Positions 8,672-15,579 of a stretch of 19,291 nt of DNA are shown here, piece after piece. The notes under the pieces were generated by a model. That model saw only the letters and a program-made list of their open reading frames with translations. It was not told the origin of the DNA and ran no database searches. A program made the position numbers and the translations under genes. The stretch's first letter is position 1. Each line of letters starts with the position of its first letter. Origin of the DNA: Bacteroidetes bacterium GWA2_31_9b (lineage in GTDB: Bacteria > Bacteroidota > Bacteroidia > Bacteroidales > UBA12077); the NCBI GenBank assembly GCA_001769005.1, contig MENE01000140.1, forward strand, positions 10,895 to 30,185, written 5' to 3'.

Positions 8672-9271
8672 TTATGAATTAAGAGTTGATATAATGATAT
8701 CAAATTTAATAAATATTAAATCTTTAACCTGTAAAACTCCTAACATTTTTTTTGGCGGATTTATTGAGAAATCAGTCAGTTTTACTTGAGTTGATCCTTG
8801 TAGCATGATTTCATTTTCTCCACATAAGTTAATGAGATAATTTCCATCAATTAATTTAGTAATACCTGCAATAGTTAAATAAAAACTTAATTTAGAATTA
8901 CCATCTTCAGAAACTAATTCATTTAATTTCTTGCGTTCTATTCCCACTTTAACCATTGGGTAATTTTGTGCATTTAAAAGTTCTTGAAAATCAGTTTCCA
9001 TTAAATAATTACTACCACGAAATGAACGAACAGGAATAAAAAACTCAACAATATCAATCTTATCGGTAAAATTTTTAGTTTTATCTTTTACTGGAATTAT
9101 ATTTATTTTTGAATTATTAAATAAAAAATTGAAGCTATTTATGTTCGTTTCACCTTCAATTAATACATTTTTTAAATAGTAATAATTATTAAATAAATTA
9201 CCTGTAATTGCAGGTTGTGCAAATAAAGTAAAATGCATCATAAATAAAATATAGAATACTGCACTTCTCAT
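8672..9271 (-). CDS. Divergent YceI-like exported protein
   Basis: This 199-residue protein has a signal peptide (about 1-19, ending FAQPA) and a diverged YceI-type lipocalin fold. Recognisable landmarks are VLIEGETNINSFNF near 36-49, FIPVRSF near 77, and TDFSINPPKKMLGVLQVKD near the C-terminus, which lines up with TDYNIEPPTAMMGALKTGD of the other YceI protein in this window. YceI proteins are periplasmic and some bind long isoprenoid chains such as quinones. The central part is too different for a confident ligand assignment. It is followed after 4 nt by the Rrf2-family regulator gene. Confidence 0.7.
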   Translation of the reverse strand: MRSAVFYILFMMHFTLFAQPAITGNLFNNYYYLKNVLIEGETNINSFNFLFNNSKINIIPVKDKTKNFTDKIDIVEFFIPVRSFRGSNYLMETDFQELLNAQNYPMVKVGIERKKLNELVSEDGNSKLSFYLTIAGITKLIDGNYLINLCGENEIMLQGSTQVKLTDFSINPPKKMLGVLQVKDLIFIKFDIIISTLNS

Positions 9272-9332
9272 TTTAAAATTAACTTTAATAACTTTATATT
9301 AACTATTAAATAACAAATAATTGTTTTTTCAG

Positions 9333-9368
9333 ATATAACCGTCTCTGAAAAAATCGAGACGGTTATAT
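9333..9368. terminator. Perfect 13-bp hairpin after the barrel-protein gene
   Basis: The arms 9333-9345 (ATATAACCGTCTC) and 9356-9368 are perfectly complementary with a 10-nt loop. On the minus strand it lies 19 nt beyond the stop codon of the barrel-protein gene and before the YceI-like gene. No U tract follows the stem in either direction, so it may be an RNA-stabilising or processing hairpin, or a weak terminator. Confidence 0.55.
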
Positions 9369-9387
9369 TGAATCAAAAAACTAACAT

Positions 9388-10611
9388 TTAGAACGATATA
9401 GCAGCTTCTAGCATAACGCCGTGAAATTCTGCACCTTTATAAGCTGCACCTAATTTTGATATTACACCGTCACCGGTATATTTTTGAGTAACATACTCAG
9501 CTTTAACTATTACATTTTCAGTAAGAAACCAGCCACCTCCTAAATTTATTCTATCAATTTTTAAATTATCAGAGTCTTCTGTTTGGGTTCCTGAAACTGA
9601 GTTATATCTACCACCAATATATAATTGTTCTCTTGAACCAAATCTGTAAAGTAGTTCAGCTGCAATCTGTGTATAATCACCATTGTCATCTTTATTTCCA
9701 CCCATAGCTTTTTCGTAAATACCAAATAATTCAAGTCCTTTGAACTTAATAAATGGGTTAAACTGAATAGCTGTTATTTGAGTGAATCCGGGATTAAATC
9801 TGCCACTTGTAAAATTGTCGGCAGCACCTTCAACTACTAATACTGAATAATATCTTGATCCGGCACGATCACCACTATATAAGTATGTTCCAGTTGATGT
9901 TCCCCAGTTTAAGTACCAAGAACCTGTGAATCTTGCTCTAAAATCATCAGTAAATTGTTTGTCGTAGCCTAATTTTCCATAAAACGAAATAGCATTATTT
10001 CCATTATATCTGGAAGTTACAGTAACATTCTGGTTTAATTTACCATTAGAAAAACCTATTAAACCAACAAACCCAGATGATTGAATAAGAACTTCACCAA
10101 ATGCTTCAGTTGTAAAAGCATCCATTATATAGTTCCCTACAAAAGGATTGTTTATAGCTTCTGCATTATCTGTTCTTCTAAAATGCGCATCACCGTAATT
10201 AATTTCATCAAGACCAACTTTTAAAGTTGTAACATTCATAAGACCCGATAAGAAACCTTTGCTAATGAAATCAAGTTTGTCAATCTCAACATATCCGCCT
10301 TTAACCCATGCTTCGTTATGGTGGCGAGCAGATAAATATGTTCTTAAATGCATCTTCAGTCCATCGGCAAGTAGTACATCTAAATTTAAGTTTGCAGTTG
10401 GAAGATTGAAATTTGAAACTAAATCATAATATTCAATTGTATCGTTTGTATTGCTATGATTTAGACCTTGGTACTGAATTGCAAAATCGCCTCCAACTTT
10501 TACTTTTAATCCATCAAATACTGGCAAATCAGCTTTTTGATTCTCAAATTGTTGACTAAATACACTTGTAACTAAAGTCAACATCATAAATAAAATTAAA
10601 ATTCTCTTCAT
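9388..10611 (-). CDS. Outer-membrane beta-barrel protein (porin-like)
   Basis: The 407-residue product has a signal peptide (MKRILILFMMLTLVTSVFSQQ) and then alternating strand-turn sequence throughout, ending in AAISF, a classical C-terminal barrel signature. Segments such as KVKVGGDFAIQYQG near 36 and the repeated G-Y/F strands in the second half (LYRFGSREQLYIGGRYN, INLGGGWFLTENVIVKAEYV) fit porins of the phosphate-selective/alginate type in general architecture. The substrate is unknown. It lies 61 nt after the YceI gene with no terminator or promoter seen in the gap, so the two are probably one operon. Confidence 0.75.
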   Translation of the reverse strand: MKRILILFMMLTLVTSVFSQQFENQKADLPVFDGLKVKVGGDFAIQYQGLNHSNTNDTIEYYDLVSNFNLPTANLNLDVLLADGLKMHLRTYLSARHHNEAWVKGGYVEIDKLDFISKGFLSGLMNVTTLKVGLDEINYGDAHFRRTDNAEAINNPFVGNYIMDAFTTEAFGEVLIQSSGFVGLIGFSNGKLNQNVTVTSRYNGNNAISFYGKLGYDKQFTDDFRARFTGSWYLNWGTSTGTYLYSGDRAGSRYYSVLVVEGAADNFTSGRFNPGFTQITAIQFNPFIKFKGLELFGIYEKAMGGNKDDNGDYTQIAAELLYRFGSREQLYIGGRYNSVSGTQTEDSDNLKIDRINLGGGWFLTENVIVKAEYVTQKYTGDGVISKLGAAYKGAEFHGVMLEAAISF

Positions 10612-10672
10612 AGTTTTTAATGTTTATTGGTTATTATTAATTTAAAAATGGTTACTAAATAATTATTTTGAG

Positions 10673-11257
10673 TTAATTGATTGATTGTACAAACTGAAAA
10701 CTATAGTTAATCTTAACCTCATCGCCAGTTTTAAGAGCACCCATCATTGCAGTTGGTGGCTCAATGTTGTAATCGGTCATTTTTATTGGTACAATGCCTT
10801 TTACATAAATAATTCCATTCGGGTCAACCTTTCCGCTAAAAGGAAATACAATTTGTTTCGATTTTCCAGCAATCGAAAGAGTTCCTGTTATCTCCCCTGA
10901 GAAATCGTTTTTTTGATTTGTTAACGACTTAATAGATATAAACTTGAAAATTATATTTGGATGATCTTCTGATTTTAGCGCTTTTTGAGTTTTACTATTC
11001 ATAATACTATTGTCACTCACAATTTTCTTCGACGGACAACTAAAATTTACATCACTAATTTTAACCAGAATTCCATTTTCTATTTCAAATTGAACTGTAC
11101 TCGAAAAATCAGTTGAATTCATTGTCCAATCGTGAACCGATGATGTACCTTCTACAATAAGTTTACTTGTAGATTCTGCCAACTTATACTTTTGCTGAGC
11201 ATTAACTGTAAATGCTAACACTATTAATGCATTTAAAAGAATCAATTTTATTTTCAT
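10673..11257 (-). CDS. YceI-family periplasmic protein
   Basis: This 194-residue protein has a signal peptide ending near residue 20 (TVNAQ) followed by a full YceI domain. Conserved family elements include SKLIVEGTSSVHDWTM near 31-46, SEDHPNIIFKF near 96-106, LSIAGKSKQIVFPF near 127-140 and KMTDYNIEPPTAMMGALKTGDEVKINYSF at the end. The family forms a lipocalin-like barrel that holds polyisoprenoid or amphiphilic ligands in the periplasm. It is probably the first gene of a four-gene minus-strand unit that also encodes a barrel protein, a second YceI protein and an Rrf2 regulator. Confidence 0.9.
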   Translation of the reverse strand: MKIKLILLNALIVLAFTVNAQQKYKLAESTSKLIVEGTSSVHDWTMNSTDFSSTVQFEIENGILVKISDVNFSCPSKKIVSDNSIMNSKTQKALKSEDHPNIIFKFISIKSLTNQKNDFSGEITGTLSIAGKSKQIVFPFSGKVDPNGIIYVKGIVPIKMTDYNIEPPTAMMGALKTGDEVKINYSFQFVQSIN

Positions 11258-11286
11258 TTTTTCATAATTTATCTTTACTACTTATC

Positions 11287-11311
11287 CTATTGTTTTAATA
11301 GTACAAATATA
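11287..11311 (-). promoter_or_regulatory. Putative promoter of the YceI operon with short dyad
   Basis: TATATTTG on the minus strand (11311-11304) is an exact TAnnTTTG -7 element, 46 nt before the YceI start. Just downstream, CTATT and AATAG form a 5-bp dyad with 5-nt spacing (11287-11301), covering the likely transcription start. No -33 TTTG is visible at 19-21 nt. The dyad could be an operator, possibly for the Rrf2 regulator of this cluster, but it is short enough to be chance. Confidence 0.4.
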
Positions 11312-11379
11312 TACGTTTATTTTATTATTTAGTTACTTCATTACTATATTATAAAACATAAAATAACTTATCTCTTTGA

Positions 11380-11454
11380 TTTTATGAGTCTTAGATTATA
11401 AAAAAATTTAAATTTTTTTATAATCGTATTTCTAATTAAATTTATCTCATAAAA
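11380..11454. repeat. Nested inverted repeats with a perfect 32-bp AT palindrome
   Basis: Bases 11394-11425 form a perfect palindrome with no central spacer: GATTAT, seven A, TTT, then the exact mirror. Outside it, TTTTATGAG (11380-11388) and CTCATAAAA (11446-11454) form a further 9-bp inverted pair enclosing it. The structure ends 11 nt before the metallo-hydrolase start codon, so it lies in the promoter or 5' untranslated region. It could extrude as a cruciform, bind a dimeric regulator, or form a stem in the leader RNA. Confidence 0.7.
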
Positions 11455-11465
11455 AAAATATAACT

Positions 11466-12458
11466 ATGAAAAAAATATTAATCATTATAAGTGCAATACT
11501 ACTTTTTCAAATTATAGGAATAAGTAGTTCAATACCCGAACTTTTAAAACCAATAAAAATTGCTGAAAATTTATATGCAGTTGAAAACCCAAGAGGTGGG
11601 AATATTGCATTTCTAGTTACCGAAGAAGGGATTATTGTTGTTGATGCAGGAAGCATCCCAAGTAATGGAATGCAAATTATTTCTGCTATTCAATCGGTTT
11701 CTGAGATTCCAATAAAATACCTTATTTATACACATCTTCATAGTGATCACATTTATGGGGCTTCAGCATTTCCTTCAGATGTAAAAATTATCGCCCATAA
11801 AAAACTTGTAGAAAATCTTAAAGCTATTATTGAACCTGAATTAAAAAAAGAAATAACTGATTTACCAAATTATATTTCCAGTTTAAAAAATATGAAGGAT
11901 AGTATTCCAGATAAAAAAAGTAATGAATATATAAAGACAAATAAGCAGTTCAATTTATACAGTTCGTATTTAGAAGAATTAAAAACTACTCAAATTCGTT
12001 ACCCCGATATTACATTTAACGACAAATATGAATTAACACTTGGAAACGAAAAGGTAATACTTGAATTTCCTGGCAGTGGGCATACAAACGATAATATTAT
12101 TGTTCGTTTTCCAAAGCAAAATGCAATTCATGCTGGTGATTTAATCTTTAATGGGATTGTTCCATATGTAATTGCAGAACACGGTGCTACCGTTAACGGT
12201 TGGACAAGAATTACCGAAAAACTATCTTTAGAAAACATAAAATTTGTGATTCCTGGTCATGGAACAATAACTAATAATGAGGCATTTAAAATTCAAACCA
12301 AATATTTTAATGATTTAACTTTAAAAATTAAAGAGTTAAAAAACCAAGGATTGAGTTTAATTGAGATTAAAACCAAAATTATTTTAAGTGATTTTAAATT
12401 AAGAGATGAAGGAAATCAATTACCTGTAAATATTGAAGCTATATACAACGAACTATAA
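11466..12458 (+). CDS. Secreted metallo-beta-lactamase-fold hydrolase
   Basis: This 330-residue protein opens with a signal peptide or N-terminal membrane anchor (about 1-20). The metal-binding set of the MBL fold is complete: H90, H92, D94 and H95 in THLHSDH, then H206 in GSGHTND, D225 in HAGDLIF and H265 in IPGHGT. This predicts a di-metal hydrolase. The region between residues 110 and 185 is helical and longer than in minimal MBL proteins. It resembles quinoprotein-relay-type and subclass B3-like MBL proteins in general form, but I cannot name a substrate. It is a single-gene unit divergent from the YceI cluster. Confidence 0.88.
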   Translation: MKKILIIISAILLFQIIGISSSIPELLKPIKIAENLYAVENPRGGNIAFLVTEEGIIVVDAGSIPSNGMQIISAIQSVSEIPIKYLIYTHLHSDHIYGASAFPSDVKIIAHKKLVENLKAIIEPELKKEITDLPNYISSLKNMKDSIPDKKSNEYIKTNKQFNLYSSYLEELKTTQIRYPDITFNDKYELTLGNEKVILEFPGSGHTNDNIIVRFPKQNAIHAGDLIFNGIVPYVIAEHGATVNGWTRITEKLSLENIKFVIPGHGTITNNEAFKIQTKYFNDLTLKIKELKNQGLSLIEIKTKIILSDFKLRDEGNQLPVNIEAIYNEL

Positions 12459-12499
12459 CAAATAGTAAAAACCGCCTTTCTGGCGGTTTTTACTATTTG
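12459..12499. terminator. Bidirectional terminator with perfect 18-bp stem
   Basis: Bases 12459-12476 pair without mismatch with 12482-12499 across a 5-nt loop (TTTCT). The GC-rich top (ACCGCC/GGCGGT) is followed by an A/T run in each direction. It starts directly after the hydrolase stop codon and ends 2 nt before the 3' end of the convergent TonB-receptor gene, so it serves both. Confidence 0.93.
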
Positions 12500-12501
12500 T
12501 A

Positions 12502-14874
12502 TTACAATAAATTTCCAATTTTTAATCCAAAATAAATTGTTCTTGGTATTGATGGTCCATATAAATACCCTGGATCTCTTTCGATTCCGGAATCAAAATC
12601 ATCCTGATAAGAATTGAACATATTTTTTACCCCTACAAATAATTGCAAGCTGGCTCCATTTAATCTGTATTGGTAACTAAGTTTTGCTCCAAAATCAATA
12701 AATGAATCCGATTTTCGTAATTCACCATTGTCAGGATTTGAAGATTCATTTCCAAAATATGGCACCAACATACTACCAGTATAATTTCCAGTAGCCGATA
12801 AACAAAATTGTTTTATAAAATCCCAGTCGATTGTAGCATAACCATACTGCTCCGGTGTTCTAAAGAATTTTTTTTCACCAAACTCATGAGATTCATCATA
12901 CCTGCTATTTTGAAATGTAAATCCACCCGACATAGAAAATTTATTTGATGGTATAATATTTAATTCAATGTTTATTCCTTTAACATGGGCTCCACCTTTT
13001 GCATTTGTTCTTGTGTATGTAACTATTCCATTTTCATCAGGAATACTATATTCATTAACAAAGGCATTATTAAGCTGAGTGAAAAATCCTTCAATTAATA
13101 AATTTGTATTAACCTTACCAATTAACTTGTTAAAATCTAGCGATACCATGTAACTATTGCTTGTTTCCTGTTGTAAATCAGGATCATTTTTATGAATTAC
13201 TTGTCTTGAGCCTGAAGTTAAAATATGCAAATCTTCATCAAAAATTTGTGGAGCACGATATCCTTGCGAATAACTCAATCTAGCTTGTAACGATTTGAGA
13301 ACATCGTATTTTACAGTTATTCTTGGGCTTAAAACATTCCCTGATTTTGTTTTTGAATTTTCTTTGTTTTCAATAGAATATCTATCATACCGGGCACCAA
13401 CAGAAACATCTAGTTTATTAAAATTATATTCGTATTGGGCAAATATTCCATAAATTGTTGATATTTGATCTGAAACTAGTGTATTTCCAGTATGTGGAAT
13501 AATTAAAGTGTCATTTATAATTTCTGCATTTTCATAATCGGGATGGCCTAACTTTTTATCATTTAATGATTCGGCACGATATTCAATTCCTGTTATTAAA
13601 ATTGAATTAATAAAATTAGCTTTGTATTGAGTACCTATATTATATGTAAGACCCTTAGTTTTACCATAATCTTGTAACGATTGCAACGCTCCATAATATG
13701 AATCTCTGTCAACATATTGTCCGGAAATAAAAACCGACAGCATATCGCTTTCTCTTAAAAACTGATCAAATGATAAAGCACCTGAAGTAATATTATGTTC
13801 TACTGCTTCGGTAATATCTGTTTCATGCTTAGGAAGATCAAATTTATTCCCTCCTCTTCTATCTTCATTAATTGTAAAAAAATCTAATGCTAATTTATTC
13901 CTGTATCCTAATCGATGAAATATTCTTGTACCAACTGTAGTATTCATAATTTCGGCTATTTCTGAAAATCCGTCATTGTTTGCATCAAAAGGTTCTTTTT
14001 TTCTGTGAAAACCATACAAAGCCATCCCAGTTTTACTGTCGGAAGACATAAGTGATGTATTAAAATTAAAACTATAATCAAAGGCAGCACTCCCCGAATT
14101 TTCGAGTCCAACACCTGTATAACCAGATGTTGCAGATGCTTCGTACGAACTATTAACAGGATCTTTTAAAATCAAATTAATTGTACCGGCAATAGCATTA
14201 CTCCCATAAAGAGCCGATCCTCCACCTCTAACTACCTCTATTCTTTCTATCATTGATGATGGAATTAATTCTAAACCATATACACCGGCTAATCCGCTAA
14301 AAATTGGTCGGCTATTAATTAGTATCTGAGAATATGGGCCTTCCATTCCATTCATTCTTACCTGATTAAAACCACAATTCTGACAATTATTTTCCATCCT
14401 TAAACCGGGGCAAAAATTTAAACCATCTGCTATGCTAATTGTTTGGGCAATTTCAAAAAGTTTTGGTGTAATTGTATTTACGATAACTGAAGCATCTTTT
14501 CTATGTTTATCGTTTCTATCTGCTGTTACAACAACTTGTTCTATTCCAAGCACATCCGGTTCTAATATAAATTTAAGTTCAATTGTTTTCCCTTTTATTA
14601 ATTCTACATTAAACTCTTGACTTTTATATCCTAATGCAGAGGCACTTACTACAAATTTTCCTATTGGCATATTAATCAGGTTAAAATGCCCTGTTTCATC
14701 TGTTGCAGTTCCTATAGTAGTATTTTTAAGAATGATTGTTGAAAAAGGGATATGTTCTCCGTTGCTAGATACTACGTGTCCAACAATATTCGCATCAGTA
14801 CGTTGTGCAAATGAATTAACTGAAAAAAGAATATATAATATGATATGTATAAAAAATAATTTATTTGTTTTCAT
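12502..14874 (-). CDS. TonB-dependent outer-membrane receptor with CxxC plug motif
   Basis: This 790-residue receptor has a signal peptide (about 1-24), a carboxypeptidase-regulatory-like domain at about 28-105, a TonB-box-like EQVVVTA at 112-118, a plug at about 125-240 and a 22-strand-type barrel to the end. It has no SusD partner. The plug contains C155 and a C164-x-x-C167 pair within NCQNCGFNQVRMNG, followed by GGGSALYGSNAIAGTINL near 217-234, a standard plug landmark. Such paired cysteines are unusual in plugs and may form a disulfide or touch a metal or metal complex. The gene follows the small HxH-rich gene on the same strand, and no promoter was found in the 124-nt gap. Uptake of a metal or metallo-cofactor is inferred only. 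Confidence 0.9.
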   Translation of the reverse strand: MKTNKLFFIHIILYILFSVNSFAQRTDANIVGHVVSSNGEHIPFSTIILKNTTIGTATDETGHFNLINMPIGKFVVSASALGYKSQEFNVELIKGKTIELKFILEPDVLGIEQVVVTADRNDKHRKDASVIVNTITPKLFEIAQTISIADGLNFCPGLRMENNCQNCGFNQVRMNGMEGPYSQILINSRPIFSGLAGVYGLELIPSSMIERIEVVRGGGSALYGSNAIAGTINLILKDPVNSSYEASATSGYTGVGLENSGSAAFDYSFNFNTSLMSSDSKTGMALYGFHRKKEPFDANNDGFSEIAEIMNTTVGTRIFHRLGYRNKLALDFFTINEDRRGGNKFDLPKHETDITEAVEHNITSGALSFDQFLRESDMLSVFISGQYVDRDSYYGALQSLQDYGKTKGLTYNIGTQYKANFINSILITGIEYRAESLNDKKLGHPDYENAEIINDTLIIPHTGNTLVSDQISTIYGIFAQYEYNFNKLDVSVGARYDRYSIENKENSKTKSGNVLSPRITVKYDVLKSLQARLSYSQGYRAPQIFDEDLHILTSGSRQVIHKNDPDLQQETSNSYMVSLDFNKLIGKVNTNLLIEGFFTQLNNAFVNEYSIPDENGIVTYTRTNAKGGAHVKGINIELNIIPSNKFSMSGGFTFQNSRYDESHEFGEKKFFRTPEQYGYATIDWDFIKQFCLSATGNYTGSMLVPYFGNESSNPDNGELRKSDSFIDFGAKLSYQYRLNGASLQLFVGVKNMFNSYQDDFDSGIERDPGYLYGPSIPRTIYFGLKIGNLL

Positions 14875-14998
14875 TGTATTAATTTATGTATAATATAATA
14901 CCGCAATTTCTCAGTATTATTGATGAAATATAATATTTTGAATTTTAATTTATCAGATTCATATTTAATATGAACCTAATTTGGGGGTAATTTGAATA

Positions 14999-15376
14999 CT
15001 AAACTGAAAAACAAATAAAGGGAGGACCTCTTGAAGTTAATTCGTTATGATAATTTGAACAAACAAAAATATACTGTAAATTAAATAAATCTCTTTCAAC
15101 TGTAAGGTTATTCTGAATAAAAATATCAAATTGATTTGCAAAGAAATATTCAATAGAGCTTAATATCTGTAAATCAATTTTATTGTGTTGATGTTTTTGT
15201 AATGGATTATTGTTTTCGGCACTTTTATTAAAAGGGTGAGCATGAAAAATAACTTTACCATAAACAGTTCTATGAGTGTGTAAAAATAAAGTAGAGTTAA
15301 TTATTATACCCCCGGTTATTAATATAAACAGTAAGGTATAAATGCTTTTAATATTATGTATTTTATTTACTCTCAT
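14999..15376 (-). CDS. Small membrane-anchored protein with three HxH motifs
   Basis: I do not recognise a named family. I start it at the ATG at 15376-15374 (125 residues, MRVNKIHNIKS...), because the 26 codons upstream overlap a consensus promoter and an inverted repeat. One hydrophobic segment spans about 11-32. Behind it are three HxH motifs, H33-T-H35, H45-A-H47 and H62-Q-H64, within a short polar stretch, a layout that suits binding of Zn, Cu or Ni. The rest is helical, and the protein ends in SRGPPFICFSV. It precedes the TonB receptor on the same strand, so the two likely work together at the envelope. The HxH motifs are seen; metal binding is inferred. Confidence 0.7.
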   Translation of the reverse strand: MRVNKIHNIKSIYTLLFILITGGIIINSTLFLHTHRTVYGKVIFHAHPFNKSAENNNPLQKHQHNKIDLQILSSIEYFFANQFDIFIQNNLTVERDLFNLQYIFVCSNYHNELTSRGPPFICFSV

Positions 15377-15383
15377 TATGCTG

Positions 15384-15414
15384 CAAATGTAAAGTTTGTT
15401 TAAATATCCACAAA
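15384..15414 (-). promoter_or_regulatory. Consensus Bacteroidota promoter of the HxH/TonB-receptor unit
   Basis: On the minus strand TTTG (15414-15411) and TACATTTG (15391-15384) are both exact matches to the -33 and -7 elements of the Bacteroidota primary sigma factor, with an optimal 19-nt spacer. This is the best promoter in the window. The -7 element ends 7 nt before the ATG at 15376, so transcription would begin at or very near the start codon, giving a leaderless or almost leaderless message. Confidence 0.7.
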
Positions 15415-15433
15415 TACCTATTTGTAGGTATTT
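15412..15433. promoter_or_regulatory. Operator-like perfect inverted repeat over the -33 element
   Basis: AAATACCTA (15412-15420) and TAGGTATTT (15425-15433) are exact reverse complements separated by TTTG. Three bases of the left arm are shared with the -33 element of the adjacent promoter. A dimeric repressor bound here would block RNA polymerase. The regulator is not identified. Confidence 0.6.
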
Positions 15434-15437
15434 ATGA

Positions 15438-15479
15438 TTTTGTTTAACATGCATTTTGGGGATTTTGTGTTAAACAAAA
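15438..15479. repeat. 11-bp inverted repeat upstream of the operator
   Basis: TTTTGTTTAAC at 15438-15448 and GTTAAACAAAA at 15469-15479 are exact reverse complements with a 20-nt spacer. They lie between the HxH-gene promoter and the AOR terminator. A second operator or a protein-bending site is possible; the function is unknown. Confidence 0.45.
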
Positions 15480-15524
15480 AATTAAACAACTTGTGACATT
15501 TGACTTTTATAGGTTTAAAAGATT

Positions 15525-15559
15525 TAATAAAAAAAGGTTGGCATAATTTGCCAACCTTT
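15525..15559 (-). terminator. Rho-independent terminator of the AOR gene
   Basis: An 11-bp perfect stem (15533-15543 with 15549-15559, core GGTTGGCA/TGCCAACC) with a 5-nt loop is followed on the minus strand by a run of T. It starts 21 nt after the AOR stop codon and separates that gene from the HxH/TonB-receptor unit. Confidence 0.9.
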
Positions 15560-15579
15560 AACTTTATAGTAAGATTCTA

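Noticed and set aside
8668..8703. Longer N-terminus for the Rrf2 regulator from TTG at 8703
   Set aside because: The 12 extra residues do not resemble Rrf2 proteins and would overlap the end of the YceI-like gene, while the TTG at 8667 gives the family N-terminus.
15377..15454. Longer N-terminus for the HxH-rich protein from ATG at 15454
   Set aside because: The 26 codons coincide with a consensus promoter and a perfect inverted repeat, and they would place a polar, cysteine-containing stretch before the membrane segment.
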